Assembly: GCA_027315255.1 (NCBI GenBank)
Contig: DAHUYL010000090.1
Span: 1-43,325, forward strand
Direction of reading: 5' to 3'
DNA length: 43,325 nt
Origin: Solirubrobacterales bacterium
GTDB taxonomy: Bacteria > Actinomycetota > Thermoleophilia > Solirubrobacterales > Solirubrobacteraceae
The stretch's first letter is position 1. Each line of letters begins with the position of its first letter. Of the stretch, positions 1 to 7,782 are shown piece after piece. Position numbers and translations under genes: made by a program. A model generated the notes under the pieces. It did not search any database, had not been told where the DNA came from, and saw only the letters and a program-made list of their open reading frames with translations.

Positions 1-1
1 C

Positions 2-799
2 GCACGCGGCGGGCTCGAGCTGCACAGCGCGCTGCTCGGCGACTTCACGGCGCGGCCGGCGGCGGCCGTGCCACGCCTGACGGAGCCGGTCGACGTCCTG
101 TTCGTCGCGACCAAGGCGACGGCGCTGCCGGACGCACTCGCGCGGGTCACGGCCGAGCCGGGGCTGGTCGTGCCGCTGCTCAACGGGCTCGACCACCTCG
201 CGCTGCTGCGCGCGCGCTTCGGCGCGCCGCGCGTGCCCGCTGCAGTGATCAGAGTCGAATCCGAGCGACTCGCGCCGGGGCAGGTCCACCAGACCAGCCC
301 CGGCGCGCGGATCGATCTGGCCGCCGGGCACCCGGCGCTGGCCGCGCGCCTGCCGGCACTGGCGGAGTCGCTCGAGCGGGCGGGGCTGAGCGTCCGGGTC
401 TCGGGCAGCGAGCCCGACGTGATGTGGAGCAAGCTCGTGCGGCTGAACGCGCTCGCCTCGACGACCGCCGCTTCGCAACTGACGCTCGGCGAGATCCGCG
501 ACCAGCCGGACTGGCGCGCGCGGCTGCACGCGTGCGTTTACGAAGGCGCCGCGGTCGCCGCCGCCGAGGGCGCCCTGCAGGCGACCGCCGCGGCGGCGCT
601 CGACGAGCTCGAGCACGCACACGCGTCGCTGCGCTCGTCGATGCAGCGCGACCTCGCCGCCGGCCGCACGCCCGAACTCGACGCGATCCAGGGGTCGGTG
701 CTGCGGGCCGCCGCCCGTCACGGGATCGCGTGTCCGGTCGTCGCCGAGCTCGCGGGGCAGATCGCCGCGCGCGCCGGGATCCCCGCGCCGGTCTACTAG
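2..799 (+). CDS. panE: 2-dehydropantoate 2-reductase, 5'-truncated by window edge
   Basis: Ketopantoate reductase reduces 2-dehydropantoate to pantoate with NADPH in the cytoplasmic pantothenate/CoA pathway. The frame is open from base 2, so the N-terminal Rossmann nucleotide-binding motif lies outside the window. Visible are the end of the Rossmann domain (VLFVATKAT, then VVPLLNGLDH) and the C-terminal helical domain with the family segment MWSKLVRLNALASTTA, which carries the Lys and Asn expected at the active site. The C-terminus is normal for the PanE/ApbA family. The stop codon overlaps the stop of the convergent gene on the minus strand by a few bases. Family assignment is firm; the true start cannot be seen. 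Confidence 0.9.
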   Translation, partial: ARGGLELHSALLGDFTARPAAAVPRLTEPVDVLFVATKATALPDALARVTAEPGLVVPLLNGLDHLALLRARFGAPRVPAAVIRVESERLAPGQVHQTSPGARIDLAAGHPALAARLPALAESLERAGLSVRVSGSEPDVMWSKLVRLNALASTTAASQLTLGEIRDQPDWRARLHACVYEGAAVAAAEGALQATAAAALDELEHAHASLRSSMQRDLAAGRTPELDAIQGSVLRAAARHGIACPVVAELAGQIAARAGIPAPVY

Positions 800-1164
800 A
801 GCGGCGGGCGCAGCGGCGGGGGCGCGGCGCGCCAGGGATGCGCCGGCTCGAGCTCTTCCTCCTCCTCGTGCTCGAGCTCGCGGATCCGCTCGGCGACCGC
901 GTCGATCGCCTCTTCCTCCTGCTCGACGAGGCCCCGGTCGTGGTCGCCGTCGCAGAGGACGCGGAAGGCGCCGGTGACCCCACCGTCGGCCTGGAGGACG
1001 ATGCCCGGCAGGATCTGCTCGCCCTCCTCCAAGCCGAGGCGCTCGATGTCGAAGTTCGCCATCCCGATCCCCCAGGTGTGGTGGTCGGGGTTCTCCCGAT
1101 CGTGCGCGGCAACGCCCATCGCGAGGCGCTCGAGCAGGTGGGCGATCTTGCTCTTCTCGGCCAT
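796..1164 (-). CDS. conserved-looking hypothetical protein, acidic C-terminus
   Basis: A 122-residue soluble protein that I do not recognise. It begins MAEKSKIAHLLERLAMG, has a compact central part (GIGMANFDIERLGLEEGEQ, then a stretch rich in Gly and Asp) and ends in a strongly acidic Glu run followed by a Pro/Arg tail. There is no signal peptide or membrane segment. It starts 6 bp after the glyoxalase stop on the same strand, with a GAGGT-like ribosome site, so it is probably co-transcribed with the glyoxalase gene. Its stop is interlocked with the stop of panE. The acidic/proline tail could be low-complexity drift. No function can be inferred. Confidence 0.6.
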   Translation of the reverse strand: MAEKSKIAHLLERLAMGVAAHDRENPDHHTWGIGMANFDIERLGLEEGEQILPGIVLQADGGVTGAFRVLCDGDHDRGLVEQEEEAIDAVAERIRELEHEEEEELEPAHPWRAAPPPLRPPL

Positions 1165-1170
1165 CGACCT

Positions 1171-1554
1171 CTACGGCGAGCGCTCGATGATCTCGATGCG
1201 GTAGGAGTCAGGATCCCTGACGAAGCAGATCCGGTTGCCACCGTCGCGGACGGTGTAGGGCGGTCGTTCGGGCTCGATTCCGAGCTCGGCCAGGCGCGCC
1301 AGAGTCGCGTCGAGGTCCTCGGCGGTGATCGCGATGTGGCCGTAGCCGGTGCCGAGCTCGTAGGGCTCGGTGCGACCGAAGTTGTACGTCAGCTCGAGCC
1401 GCGGCTCCGGCCCGTCCTCGGGGAGGCCCATGAACACGTTGATCGCCTCGTCGCGGATCGGCATCCGCCGGATCTCCTCGAAGCCGAGCGCCTCGTAGAA
1501 CGCGACCGAGCGGTCGATGTCCATGATCCGGTAGCAGGTGTGGATGAGCCCCAC
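1171..1554 (-). CDS. gloA: lactoylglutathione lyase-type glyoxalase I
   Basis: VOC-fold metalloenzyme of the glyoxalase I family, which isomerises the hemithioacetal of methylglyoxal and a thiol. The GTG start at 1554 gives 127 residues, close to typical bacterial GloA; a longer reading to 1626 would run into the divergent gene. All four expected metal ligands have counterparts: His in GLIHTCYRIMD, Glu in RLELTYNFG, His in GYGHIAIT and Glu in YRIEIIE. Actinobacteria often use mycothiol or another thiol instead of glutathione, so the cosubstrate is uncertain. It is divergent from an MBL hydrolase only 28 bp away; together they could form a two-step glyoxalase I/II-like detoxification pair. Confidence 0.85.
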   Translation of the reverse strand: MGLIHTCYRIMDIDRSVAFYEALGFEEIRRMPIRDEAINVFMGLPEDGPEPRLELTYNFGRTEPYELGTGYGHIAITAEDLDATLARLAELGIEPERPPYTVRDGGNRICFVRDPDSYRIEIIERSP

Positions 1555-1582
1555 CGAGGACAGGATACGCTCTGCTCTGGAG

Positions 1583-2326
1583 ATGGTCGTCGAGCGCTCG
1601 ATGAGCCCCGTGTGGCTCTCGAACACCTACCTCGTCGCCGCCGAGCGGGGCGGCGACGCTGTGCTGATCGATGCCGGGGGACCGGTCGCCCCGCTGCTTC
1701 AGGCGATCGACGCGGGCGGTTACACGCTGAGCGCGGTGTTGCTCACCCACCACCACCACGACCACGTCGCCGAGCTCGACGCGGTGCTCGCGCGGCACCC
1801 GGGCACCCCTGTGCTCGCACACCCGCTCGAGCGCGAACGCGTCCCGGCGACGACCGGCGACCTCGTGCCGGGTCAAGCGGTCCGCTGCGGCGCGCTCGAG
1901 CTCGTGCCGCTGCACACGCCCGGCCACACCGCCGGGATGGTGTCGCTGCTCGTCGGCGGCACCGACGTGTTCACCGGCGACACGCTGTTCAAGGGCTCGG
2001 TCGGCGGCGTCCGCGCGCCCGGTCACACGACCTACGCCGACCTCAGGCATTCGATCATGGAGACGCTGCTGAGGCTGGCGCCGGAAACCCGGATCCATCC
2101 TGGCCACACGGATCCGAGCACCGTCGCCGACGAGCTCGAGCACAACGCGTTCGTGCGGATCTGGCGCGGGCTCGACCCGGAGGGGTCGAGCCCGTGCACC
2201 GCACTCGGCGAGCCGGCCACGCTGATCCTGCTGGGTGACGACTACGACGGCGGCCACAAGGCGTGGGTTCGCTGGCCCGACGGATCCGACGACATCGTCC
2301 CCGGCTCGCAGGTGAGCGCCGGCTGA
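1583..2326 (+). CDS. metallo-beta-lactamase fold hydrolase (glyoxalase II-like)
   Basis: MBL-fold hydrolase of about 247 residues. The metal-binding signature LLTHHHHDHVAEL is present, followed by HTPGHTAG, the FTGDTLF segment supplying the bridging Asp, and a late His in IHPGHTDPS, so the dinuclear site looks complete. The MVVERSMSP start is favoured because an upstream Met would lie within the divergent glyoxalase gene; the next Met at 1601 is an alternative. After the MBL core there is a roughly 40-residue C-terminal extension with an aromatic/charged pattern (HKAWVRWPDGSDD) that is not part of a standard GloB. It is translationally coupled to the next gene (TGATG overlap). Substrate is unknown; a thiol-ester hydrolase role fits the neighbouring glyoxalase. 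Confidence 0.85.
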   Translation: MVVERSMSPVWLSNTYLVAAERGGDAVLIDAGGPVAPLLQAIDAGGYTLSAVLLTHHHHDHVAELDAVLARHPGTPVLAHPLERERVPATTGDLVPGQAVRCGALELVPLHTPGHTAGMVSLLVGGTDVFTGDTLFKGSVGGVRAPGHTTYADLRHSIMETLLRLAPETRIHPGHTDPSTVADELEHNAFVRIWRGLDPEGSSPCTALGEPATLILLGDDYDGGHKAWVRWPDGSDDIVPGSQVSAG

Positions 2327-3717
2327 TGGCCGACAACAGGATCCCGACCGGCCGCGTCCGGCGCACCGCGCGGCTCGGCGGCCTCGCCGCCGGCCAGGCG
2401 GTTCGCCAGGCCGGCACGCTCGCCGCCAACGTCGCCCGCACCCCCGAGGGGCGCGACGCCGCGCTCGGGCGCCGCCACATCGAGGCGGCCGAGCAGATCG
2501 TCACCGCCCTGGGGACGATGAAGGGCGCCGCGATGAAGGTCGGCCAGGTGATGTCGTTCCTCGACACCGGCCTCGTGCCCGCCGCCTACCGCGACGAGTT
2601 CCAACGCAAGCTCGGGGCGCTGCGCGACGCCGCCCCCGCGGTCACCTTCCGCGACATGCGCAAGGTGATCGAGGACGACCTCGGAGAGCCGGTCGAGCAG
2701 CTGTTCGCGGAGTTCGACGAGAAGCCGATCGCCGCTGCCTCGATCGGCCAGGTGTACCGCGCGCGGCTCGAAGACGGGCGCGCGGTGGCGGTCAAGGTCC
2801 AGTACCCCGGCGTCGGCGCGGCCGTCCGCGCGGACCTCCAGAACCTCGGGATGATCCTGCGGCTGGCGCGGCGAATCGCGCCCGGGATCGACCCCAAGGC
2901 GGTCGGTGCCGAGATCCGCGACCGGATCGAGGAGGAGCTCGACTACGAGCTCGAGGCCCAGAACCAGCGGACGCTGCACCGGATCTTCCGGGGGCATCCG
3001 TTCATCGCGATCCCGGCCGTCGTGACGTCGCTGTCACGGCAGCGGGTGCTGGTCTCCGAGTACGTCGAGGGAGTCGGGTTCGAGGAGCTGAAGGGCTACC
3101 CGCAGGCCGAGCGCGACCGGGTCGGGGAGATCCTGTTCCGCTTCTACCTCGGCTGCCTGTACCGCCACGGCCAGTTCTCGGGTGACCCCCACCCCGGCAA
3201 CTCGCTGCTGCTCGGAGACGGTCGGGTCGCGTTCTTCGACTTCGGGCTGTTCAAGCGGATGCCGCCGGGGGCGGTCGAGCTCGAGATCGAGGTGCTGCGG
3301 GCCGTGATCGAGGGTGACACCGAGACGATCATGCAGCGCGGCACCGAGGTCGGGTTCTTCCGCCGGCCGGAGCAGTTCGATCCCGACCGCGTGCTCGACC
3401 ATTTCCGCGCGGCCTCGTGGTGGTACACGGTCGACGCCGAGGTCGAGCTCGTCCCCGAGACCGCGACGCAGGTGCTGATCGACATGAGCGACCCGCGCTC
3501 GGAGTACTTCTCGCAGCTGCGCCAGGAGTCGGCGCCCCCCGACCACCTGTTCGGGCGCCGGATGGAGGTGCTGACGCTGGCAGTGCTGTCGCAGCTGCGG
3601 GCGCGCGGGAACTTTCACCGGATCGCCCGCGAGTGGCTGTACGGCGACCCGCCGGCGACCGAGCTCGGCGAGCAGGAAGCGGAGTTCTACCGGGGGGCCA
3701 CCCCGGCGCGCCGGTAG
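2326..3717 (+). CDS. ABC1/AarF/UbiB-family atypical kinase
   Basis: A 463-residue member of the ABC1 (UbiB/AarF/ADCK) protein-kinase-like family. Hallmarks visible are the KxGQ motif (MKVGQVMSFLD), the alanine-rich loop and invariant Lys region (AAASIGQVYRARL, then VAVKVQYPG), the glutamate-rich helix (EEELDYELEAQNQ), and the catalytic/Mg-binding segments GDPHPGN and FFDFGLFKRM. In other organisms these proteins support ubiquinone synthesis or lipid homeostasis; menaquinone-using actinobacteria carry several with unclear roles. The ATG at 2326 overlaps the MBL stop by one base, indicating translational coupling. There are no obvious membrane helices. Family membership is certain; substrate is unknown. 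Confidence 0.9.
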   Translation: MADNRIPTGRVRRTARLGGLAAGQAVRQAGTLAANVARTPEGRDAALGRRHIEAAEQIVTALGTMKGAAMKVGQVMSFLDTGLVPAAYRDEFQRKLGALRDAAPAVTFRDMRKVIEDDLGEPVEQLFAEFDEKPIAAASIGQVYRARLEDGRAVAVKVQYPGVGAAVRADLQNLGMILRLARRIAPGIDPKAVGAEIRDRIEEELDYELEAQNQRTLHRIFRGHPFIAIPAVVTSLSRQRVLVSEYVEGVGFEELKGYPQAERDRVGEILFRFYLGCLYRHGQFSGDPHPGNSLLLGDGRVAFFDFGLFKRMPPGAVELEIEVLRAVIEGDTETIMQRGTEVGFFRRPEQFDPDRVLDHFRAASWWYTVDAEVELVPETATQVLIDMSDPRSEYFSQLRQESAPPDHLFGRRMEVLTLAVLSQLRARGNFHRIAREWLYGDPPATELGEQEAEFYRGATPARR

Positions 3718-3773
3718 CGGCAGCGCTGTCCGTTGGTCGGGGGCGAGGCGGTGCCGTAGGCCGCGAGCGAGGG

Positions 3774-4178
3774 CTACGCTCGGGAGTCGGCTACCCGGAG
3801 CGGTATCTCCCCATACGGATCGACGCGGTAGACCAACGACACGCGGTGAAACCCGTCGGCGATATCGGTGAGCTCGGATCCGCAGACGAACAGGACCGGA
3901 CTCAGCCGCTTGCCTTCGATGACCTTGATCAGGTCCTTGATGACTCCGGGATCCTCGAGCGGAGCGGGGTTCAGCCCCGCCGCTCGCAGGATGTCGTTCG
4001 CGCGGCGCTTGGTGAGCTCGGCCTTCCGCAGCCGCGCGACGACCCTTGCCCCCTGCTGCTGATCGAGCTTCAGCGACAGGTACGCCTGCGCTGCCGCGTA
4101 GTCGTGCGGCGCGACGTCCGCCCGCCAGCGGATCGCGACGGTCCCGACCTCGGGTTGTGCGGCCTTTGACTTCGGCAT
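3774..4178 (-). CDS. ParB-like small protein of unknown function
   Basis: A 134-residue soluble protein starting MPKSKAAQPEVG, four bases after the aquaporin stop. The middle (AYLSLKLDQQQGARVVARL, then AELTKRRANDILRAAGL) is helical. The C-terminal part (KRLSPVLFVCGSELTDIADG followed by FHRVSLVYRVDP) resembles the ParB/sulfiredoxin-type pattern, in which a GxHR-like turn binds nucleotide; here the motif reads DGFHR. I recall similar stand-alone proteins annotated as ParB-like in diverse bacteria, but there is no helix-turn-helix DNA-binding region, so a chromosome-partitioning role is unlikely. It may be a small kinase or NTPase-like protein, which is inference only. It forms an operon with the aquaporin gene. 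Confidence 0.75.
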   Translation of the reverse strand: MPKSKAAQPEVGTVAIRWRADVAPHDYAAAQAYLSLKLDQQQGARVVARLRKAELTKRRANDILRAAGLNPAPLEDPGVIKDLIKVIEGKRLSPVLFVCGSELTDIADGFHRVSLVYRVDPYGEIPLRVADSRA

Positions 4179-4182
4179 CTGA

Positions 4183-5010
4183 CTACTGAGCCTCCTCGTG
4201 TCGCGGGGTCGACAGCTCCTCGAGGCGCCCCGAGGCCGCCGCCCGGGCGGTGGCATCTCCACCTGGCCCGCGCAGGATCCACGCGCAGCCGAGCGCGAAC
4301 ACCGCCCCCAGCAGTGGCCCGGCGACATACGCCCAGTAGGCCTTCCAGTCGCCGGAGACCAGCGCGGGACCGAACGATCGAGCCGGATTCATCGAGGTCC
4401 CGCTGACCGGCGCGGCCCACAAGCCCGCCAAGGCGATGTATCCGCCGACGCCGAACGCGCCGAACAAGCCGACGTTCTGCGCCTGCGAGGCAGTGCCGAG
4501 GATGACGCTGACCAGCCCCCCGGTCAGCGCGATCTCCATCAGGAGCGCCTGCCAGTCCCGGTACCCGGGGCCGGGCAGCGTCGCCCCGAGATGCTCGACG
4601 TTGCCGAACACGGCGAACAGGAACAGGCAGGCGAGCGTCGCCCCGAGCAGCTGGGCGACGACGTAGCCCGGCACCCGCCGCCACGGAAAGTCTCCGCGCA
4701 GTGCGAACGCGACCGACACGACCGGGTTCAGGTGAGCGCCGGAGACGGCGCCCATGAACAGGATGACCGCCGTCACCATCAGAGCCGGCGCAACGACCGC
4801 CGCGGCCAGGCTGATCTCGCCCTTGCCGTGCAGAAGCCCACCACCGGCCGCCGCCAGCACGAGCAGGAACGTCCCCAGCACCTCGGCGAACACCCGGCGG
4901 TACTCGAGGCGCGGGTCCAGGAACTCCGAAACCGACCCGTACGCCAGACCCACGCGGTAACGCGCCCGCTGCTCGTGCTGCGTAAAGGCCTCTCGAGCGC
5001 GAACTGCCAT
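4183..5010 (-). CDS. MIP-family channel (aquaporin/glycerol facilitator)
   Basis: Integral membrane channel of the major intrinsic protein family, about 275 residues. The two half-helix signatures are SGAHLNPVVS, an NPV variant of the first NPA box, and SGTSMNPARSFGPAL, a canonical second NPA box. Six hydrophobic helices are recognisable, starting with VFAEVLGTFLLVLAAAGGG. The N-terminus carries about 45 charged cytosolic residues, and the C-terminus is short and charged. ATG at 5010 (MAVRAREAF) is chosen because upstream residues are Arg/Trp-rich and not protein-like. The second box without the Asp of glycerol facilitators favours a water-selective pore. It is followed after 4 bp by the ParB-like gene. 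Specificity is not provable here. Confidence 0.88.
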   Translation of the reverse strand: MAVRAREAFTQHEQRARYRVGLAYGSVSEFLDPRLEYRRVFAEVLGTFLLVLAAAGGGLLHGKGEISLAAAVVAPALMVTAVILFMGAVSGAHLNPVVSVAFALRGDFPWRRVPGYVVAQLLGATLACLFLFAVFGNVEHLGATLPGPGYRDWQALLMEIALTGGLVSVILGTASQAQNVGLFGAFGVGGYIALAGLWAAPVSGTSMNPARSFGPALVSGDWKAYWAYVAGPLLGAVFALGCAWILRGPGGDATARAAASGRLEELSTPRHEEAQ

Positions 5011-5232
5011 CGGAACCCCAGTTCGCCATCGACGACGCTGGACCTGCCGCGGCCACCACTCCGGCACTCGGCGCAAGGAGCAGCTGATGCTCGGCGCCGA
5101 TCGGTGCACTCATGCTCGGCGCGTTCCACAGAGTGGTTTCATCCTGATTCGTCCGCGTAGAAGACTCGGATACCGGGCGCGGAGGCGACGTGTAGCTTTG
5201 GCTACGAGCACACATTCAGGAAGGGAGCGACG

Positions 5233-5817
5233 ATGCGACCGATTCGCAAGGTCGTCGTTTCCACGTTGGCGGCGAGCGCCCTCGGGGCGTCTCTCGCGCC
5301 GATCGCGTCAGCGCAAGTCATCGTCGAGAGTCCGACTGCGTTCACGCCAGCGAACGCAACTCTGATATCCGACTGGTGGTGGTTGCGGACGACGAGCGCG
5401 AGCGCAACCTGGACGTTCAGCGCGGATGGCGTCCGAAGCGCGCGCACGAGCACCGTCTACCTGCAGTTTGCGCCGCTGGTGACGAACGGTGTGAATGGCG
5501 GCAGCGGTTACGCCCGGTCGATCAAGGTGATCATCCGAGGCACGAGTGCTGTTCCATCCATCGTCCGCACGTCAACTACATTCGCGAGCCTCTATAACCC
5601 GTTCCGACCCCGGCTGACCGAAGATACGCGCGGGATCGGATATCAGACCTACGGGTACGCCAGTGTCTTCTCGAGCATCTGGCGTCCGAGTCCGCTGCCG
5701 CCCAAGGCAGCCACGATCTACAGCCCCAAGTACATAGCGGTCACGATCCAGTGGACCACTGGGTACCACGTCGCGGTCAACCGCGATGCGGTCCACCTCG
5801 TATACGCCACCCCGTAG
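5233..5817 (+). CDS. secreted hypothetical protein
   Basis: A 194-residue protein with a clear Sec signal peptide: basic MRPIRK, a hydrophobic Ala/Leu core, and a likely AXA-type cleavage after PIASAQ. It has a good ribosome site (AGGAAGGG) eight bases before ATG. The mature part is rich in Ser, Thr, Tyr and Trp with alternating polar/hydrophobic strands (SATWTFSADGVRS, then STVYLQFAPLVTN), suggesting a beta-sandwich extracellular protein. It has no Cys in the mature part, no membrane anchor and no recognisable catalytic motif. Codon third positions look less GC-biased than the neighbours, which may reflect expression or horizontal gain. It is flanked by about 220-bp non-coding gaps on both sides. 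Function unknown. Confidence 0.75.
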   Translation: MRPIRKVVVSTLAASALGASLAPIASAQVIVESPTAFTPANATLISDWWWLRTTSASATWTFSADGVRSARTSTVYLQFAPLVTNGVNGGSGYARSIKVIIRGTSAVPSIVRTSTTFASLYNPFRPRLTEDTRGIGYQTYGYASVFSSIWRPSPLPPKAATIYSPKYIAVTIQWTTGYHVAVNRDAVHLVYATP

Positions 5818-6029
5818 ACAGAACCGCCTGCCGCGGGCGGGTGCGGCGATCTCAGACGCCGACCTCGCCCGCGACGGCTGCGCGCAGGGAGCCGCGGCGA
5901 CTGCGGGCTTTCGCTCGGGCCCACGACCCAGTCGCCGACGGCCTTCTCGCGCCTGCGCTCACCTCTGCCATTTCACGAGGTAGGGCGTCCCGAACGACGA
6001 GACGGGCGGGCGGCCCGCAGCCGCGCACG

Positions 6030-6060
6030 CCTACTCGCTGCTATCTGAGCAGCGAGTAGG
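6030..6060. terminator. perfect 13-bp hairpin overlapping a stop codon
   Basis: Arms 6030-6042 and 6048-6060 are exact reverse complements around a 5-base loop. On the minus strand the hairpin spans the last codons and stop of the 6041-6418 gene. No U-run follows on either strand, so it is a terminator-like or 3'-stabilising hairpin rather than a textbook intrinsic terminator. It sits at the 3' end of the cytochrome oxidase gene cluster. Confidence 0.6.
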
Positions 6061-6418
6061 CGGCGGCCGGGGAGAGGAGGTTGTGGGCCACCTGCGCGCT
6101 CGACCCCTGGGCGGTGACCTCTGCGGTCAGAGCGTCGACAAGTCCCGAGGCCTCGCTGGCGGTGCTGGGGGCGCCGGACAGGAGCTCGGAGGTGAGGTTG
6201 CCGGCGGCCGTGGAGGCGCTACTGAGGTCGATCAGTGCGGCATCGGTCTGCTGTTGAGGAGTCGCGCCGGGCGGAAGCGTGAGGCCGCCAGTGCCGGCAC
6301 CGGTGCCGCTCAGGCCTCCGAGCAGCGCCTCATCGGTCAGCTGCTGGGGGGTGAGCGCCCCCCCGGGGAGGGTCGGATCGGTGGCGCCGGCGATGCTCGA
6401 CATCTTCACCGGGTTCAT
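6041..6418 (-). CDS. small Ala/Thr/Gly-rich hypothetical protein with internal repeat
   Basis: A 125-residue protein of unknown function, 91 bp downstream of ctaB on the same strand. It is rich in Ala, Gly, Ser, Thr, Leu and Gln with no Cys or Trp. It has an internal repeat: ALTPQQLTDEALLGGLSG and GATPQQQTDAALIDLSS share the pattern TPQQxTDxALxxLS. The C-terminal half looks amphipathic-helical (ASEASGLVDALTAEVTAQ). No signal peptide or membrane segment is seen. The repeat and regular codon use make it plausible as a real gene, but I know no family. A perfect hairpin overlaps its stop. Confidence 0.5.
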   Translation of the reverse strand: MNPVKMSSIAGATDPTLPGGALTPQQLTDEALLGGLSGTGAGTGGLTLPPGATPQQQTDAALIDLSSASTAAGNLTSELLSGAPSTASEASGLVDALTAEVTAQGSSAQVAHNLLSPAAAYSLLR

Positions 6419-6509
6419 CGGCAGCCGCGCCCGCGACTTGAGCGATCAGATCGCCACGCTGCAGGCGCCGACGGCGCCGGCACGAGCGTCGCCGCCCGGC
6501 GGATCCGGA

Positions 6510-7424
6510 TCAGCGGACGGCGGCGTCGAGGGCGACCGCGGCGAACAGCAGCGCCAGGTACAGCAGCGAGAAGTGGAACAGCAGCCCCGCGCGCGACGGC
6601 GTGCCACTGCGCCACAGTCGCCACGCGAGCCACAGGAAGGCGCCGCCGAGCACCACCGCGGCGGCCGTGTACACGACCCCGAACACGCCGAACGTGCCCG
6701 GCACGAGCGTCAGCACGACGAGTCCCACCGAGTAGATCAGCACCTGCCGGGCGGTCGCGCGCGGACCCTTGACGACCGGGAGCATCGGCACGCCGGCAGC
6801 CGCGTAATGGCGCTGGAGGAGCAGCGCCAGCGCCCAGAAGTGGGGCGGGGTCCAGACGAGCACGATCGCGAACAGGTAGAACGCGCCTGCATCCAGGCGT
6901 CCGGACGCGGCGGCCCAGCCGGCGAGCGCCGGGATCGCGCCCGCCGCTCCGCCGATCACGATGTTCGAGGACGTCCGCCGCTTCAGCCCCAGCGTGTAGA
7001 CGACCACGTAGAAGGCGCCGCCGCTGAGCGACAGCACCGCGCACAGGACGTTGTCGACCGCGGACAGGAGCGCGAACGACAGCGCCGCCAGCAGGAGGCC
7101 GAAGGCGATCGCCCGGGGCGGTGCGATCCGTCCGGCGGCCACCGGCCGCGACGCGGTCCGCTCGCCCATCAGGCGGTCGATGTCGCGGTCGAGCACGTGG
7201 TTCAGCGCGCTCGCGCCACCGCACGCGAGGCCGCCGCCGACGACCAGCGCGAGGAGTCGCACGGGCGCCGGGTCGCCACCGGCCGCCGCGACCATCGCGC
7301 ACGCCGCTGTCAGCACCAGCAGCGACATGATCCGCGGCTTCGTCAGGGTCACGTAGTCGCGCCAGCTCGCGGCTGCCGGGGCGGCCAGCGGAGGAGCGAT
7401 CGACGTGGCGAGGACAGGCGTCAT
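6510..7424 (-). CDS. ctaB: protoheme IX farnesyltransferase (heme O synthase)
   Basis: UbiA-superfamily integral membrane prenyltransferase that adds a farnesyl group to heme B, giving heme O for the terminal oxidase; 304 residues is normal. The first Asp-rich prenyl-diphosphate motif is NHVLDRDIDRLMGERT, followed by the family segment TASRPVAAG, TLGLKRRTSSNIVIGG and the second conserved region WTPPHFWALAL. About nine hydrophobic helices are visible. It is the second-last gene of the oxidase cluster, 34 bp after a small membrane protein gene. Heme A synthase (ctaA), the next enzyme for heme A, is not in this window. Assignment is confident. Confidence 0.93.
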   Translation of the reverse strand: MTPVLATSIAPPLAAPAAASWRDYVTLTKPRIMSLLVLTAACAMVAAAGGDPAPVRLLALVVGGGLACGGASALNHVLDRDIDRLMGERTASRPVAAGRIAPPRAIAFGLLLAALSFALLSAVDNVLCAVLSLSGGAFYVVVYTLGLKRRTSSNIVIGGAAGAIPALAGWAAASGRLDAGAFYLFAIVLVWTPPHFWALALLLQRHYAAAGVPMLPVVKGPRATARQVLIYSVGLVVLTLVPGTFGVFGVVYTAAAVVLGGAFLWLAWRLWRSGTPSRAGLLFHFSLLYLALLFAAVALDAAVR

Positions 7425-7458
7425 GCGTGCGGGCCGGAAGCAGGTGCAGCGACGGCCC

Positions 7459-7704
7459 TCATGCCGATGGCGTGCCCGGATCGCCGGCGGCGGAAGGGCC
7501 TGTGATGGCGGTGCTGGTGGGACCTGTCACGGTGACGGTCGGCTGGTGCCCTTCTGCAGGAGCGCCTACGCTCGGGCCGCCGTCACCCGGCGGCCGCCTC
7601 ACGGCGCGCATGTACCAGACGACGATCGAGACCAGCAGGATCGTCGGCATCAGCAGCGAGATCAGCGAACCTGCGAGGAAGCTGGCTAGCGGAAGCGTGG
7701 TCAT
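7459..7704 (-). CDS. small single-span membrane protein of the cox cluster
   Basis: An 81-residue protein with one N-terminal hydrophobic segment (SFLAGSLISLLMPTILLVSI, then VVWYMRAVRRPPG), followed by a low-complexity Pro/Gly/Thr/Ser tail. It lies between ctaG and ctaB on the same strand. Small hydrophobic proteins are common in actinobacterial oxidase clusters as accessory or subunit IV-like polypeptides, but sequence alone does not show which. A charged Arg-Arg pair after the helix suggests the tail is cytoplasmic. It is probably a real gene given its position and hydrophobic profile; function is unknown. Confidence 0.6.
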   Translation of the reverse strand: MTTLPLASFLAGSLISLLMPTILLVSIVVWYMRAVRRPPGDGGPSVGAPAEGHQPTVTVTGPTSTAITGPSAAGDPGTPSA

Positions 7705-7782
7705 CGGGTCTCCTGTGAGGTTCTCGGATCGTCGAGGTCGTCGGTGAATCGGGCAGGTGTACGGGTCGGCGGTCGGTGGACG

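Noticed and set aside
424..2238. Long plus-strand frame across panE, the glyoxalase and the MBL gene
   Set aside because: Arg-rich, no motifs, and overlaps three well-supported genes in other frames.
3774..4178. Chromosome-partitioning ParB
   Set aside because: Only the nucleotide-binding-like pattern is present; no ParA, no HTH domain and no parS-like palindromes nearby.
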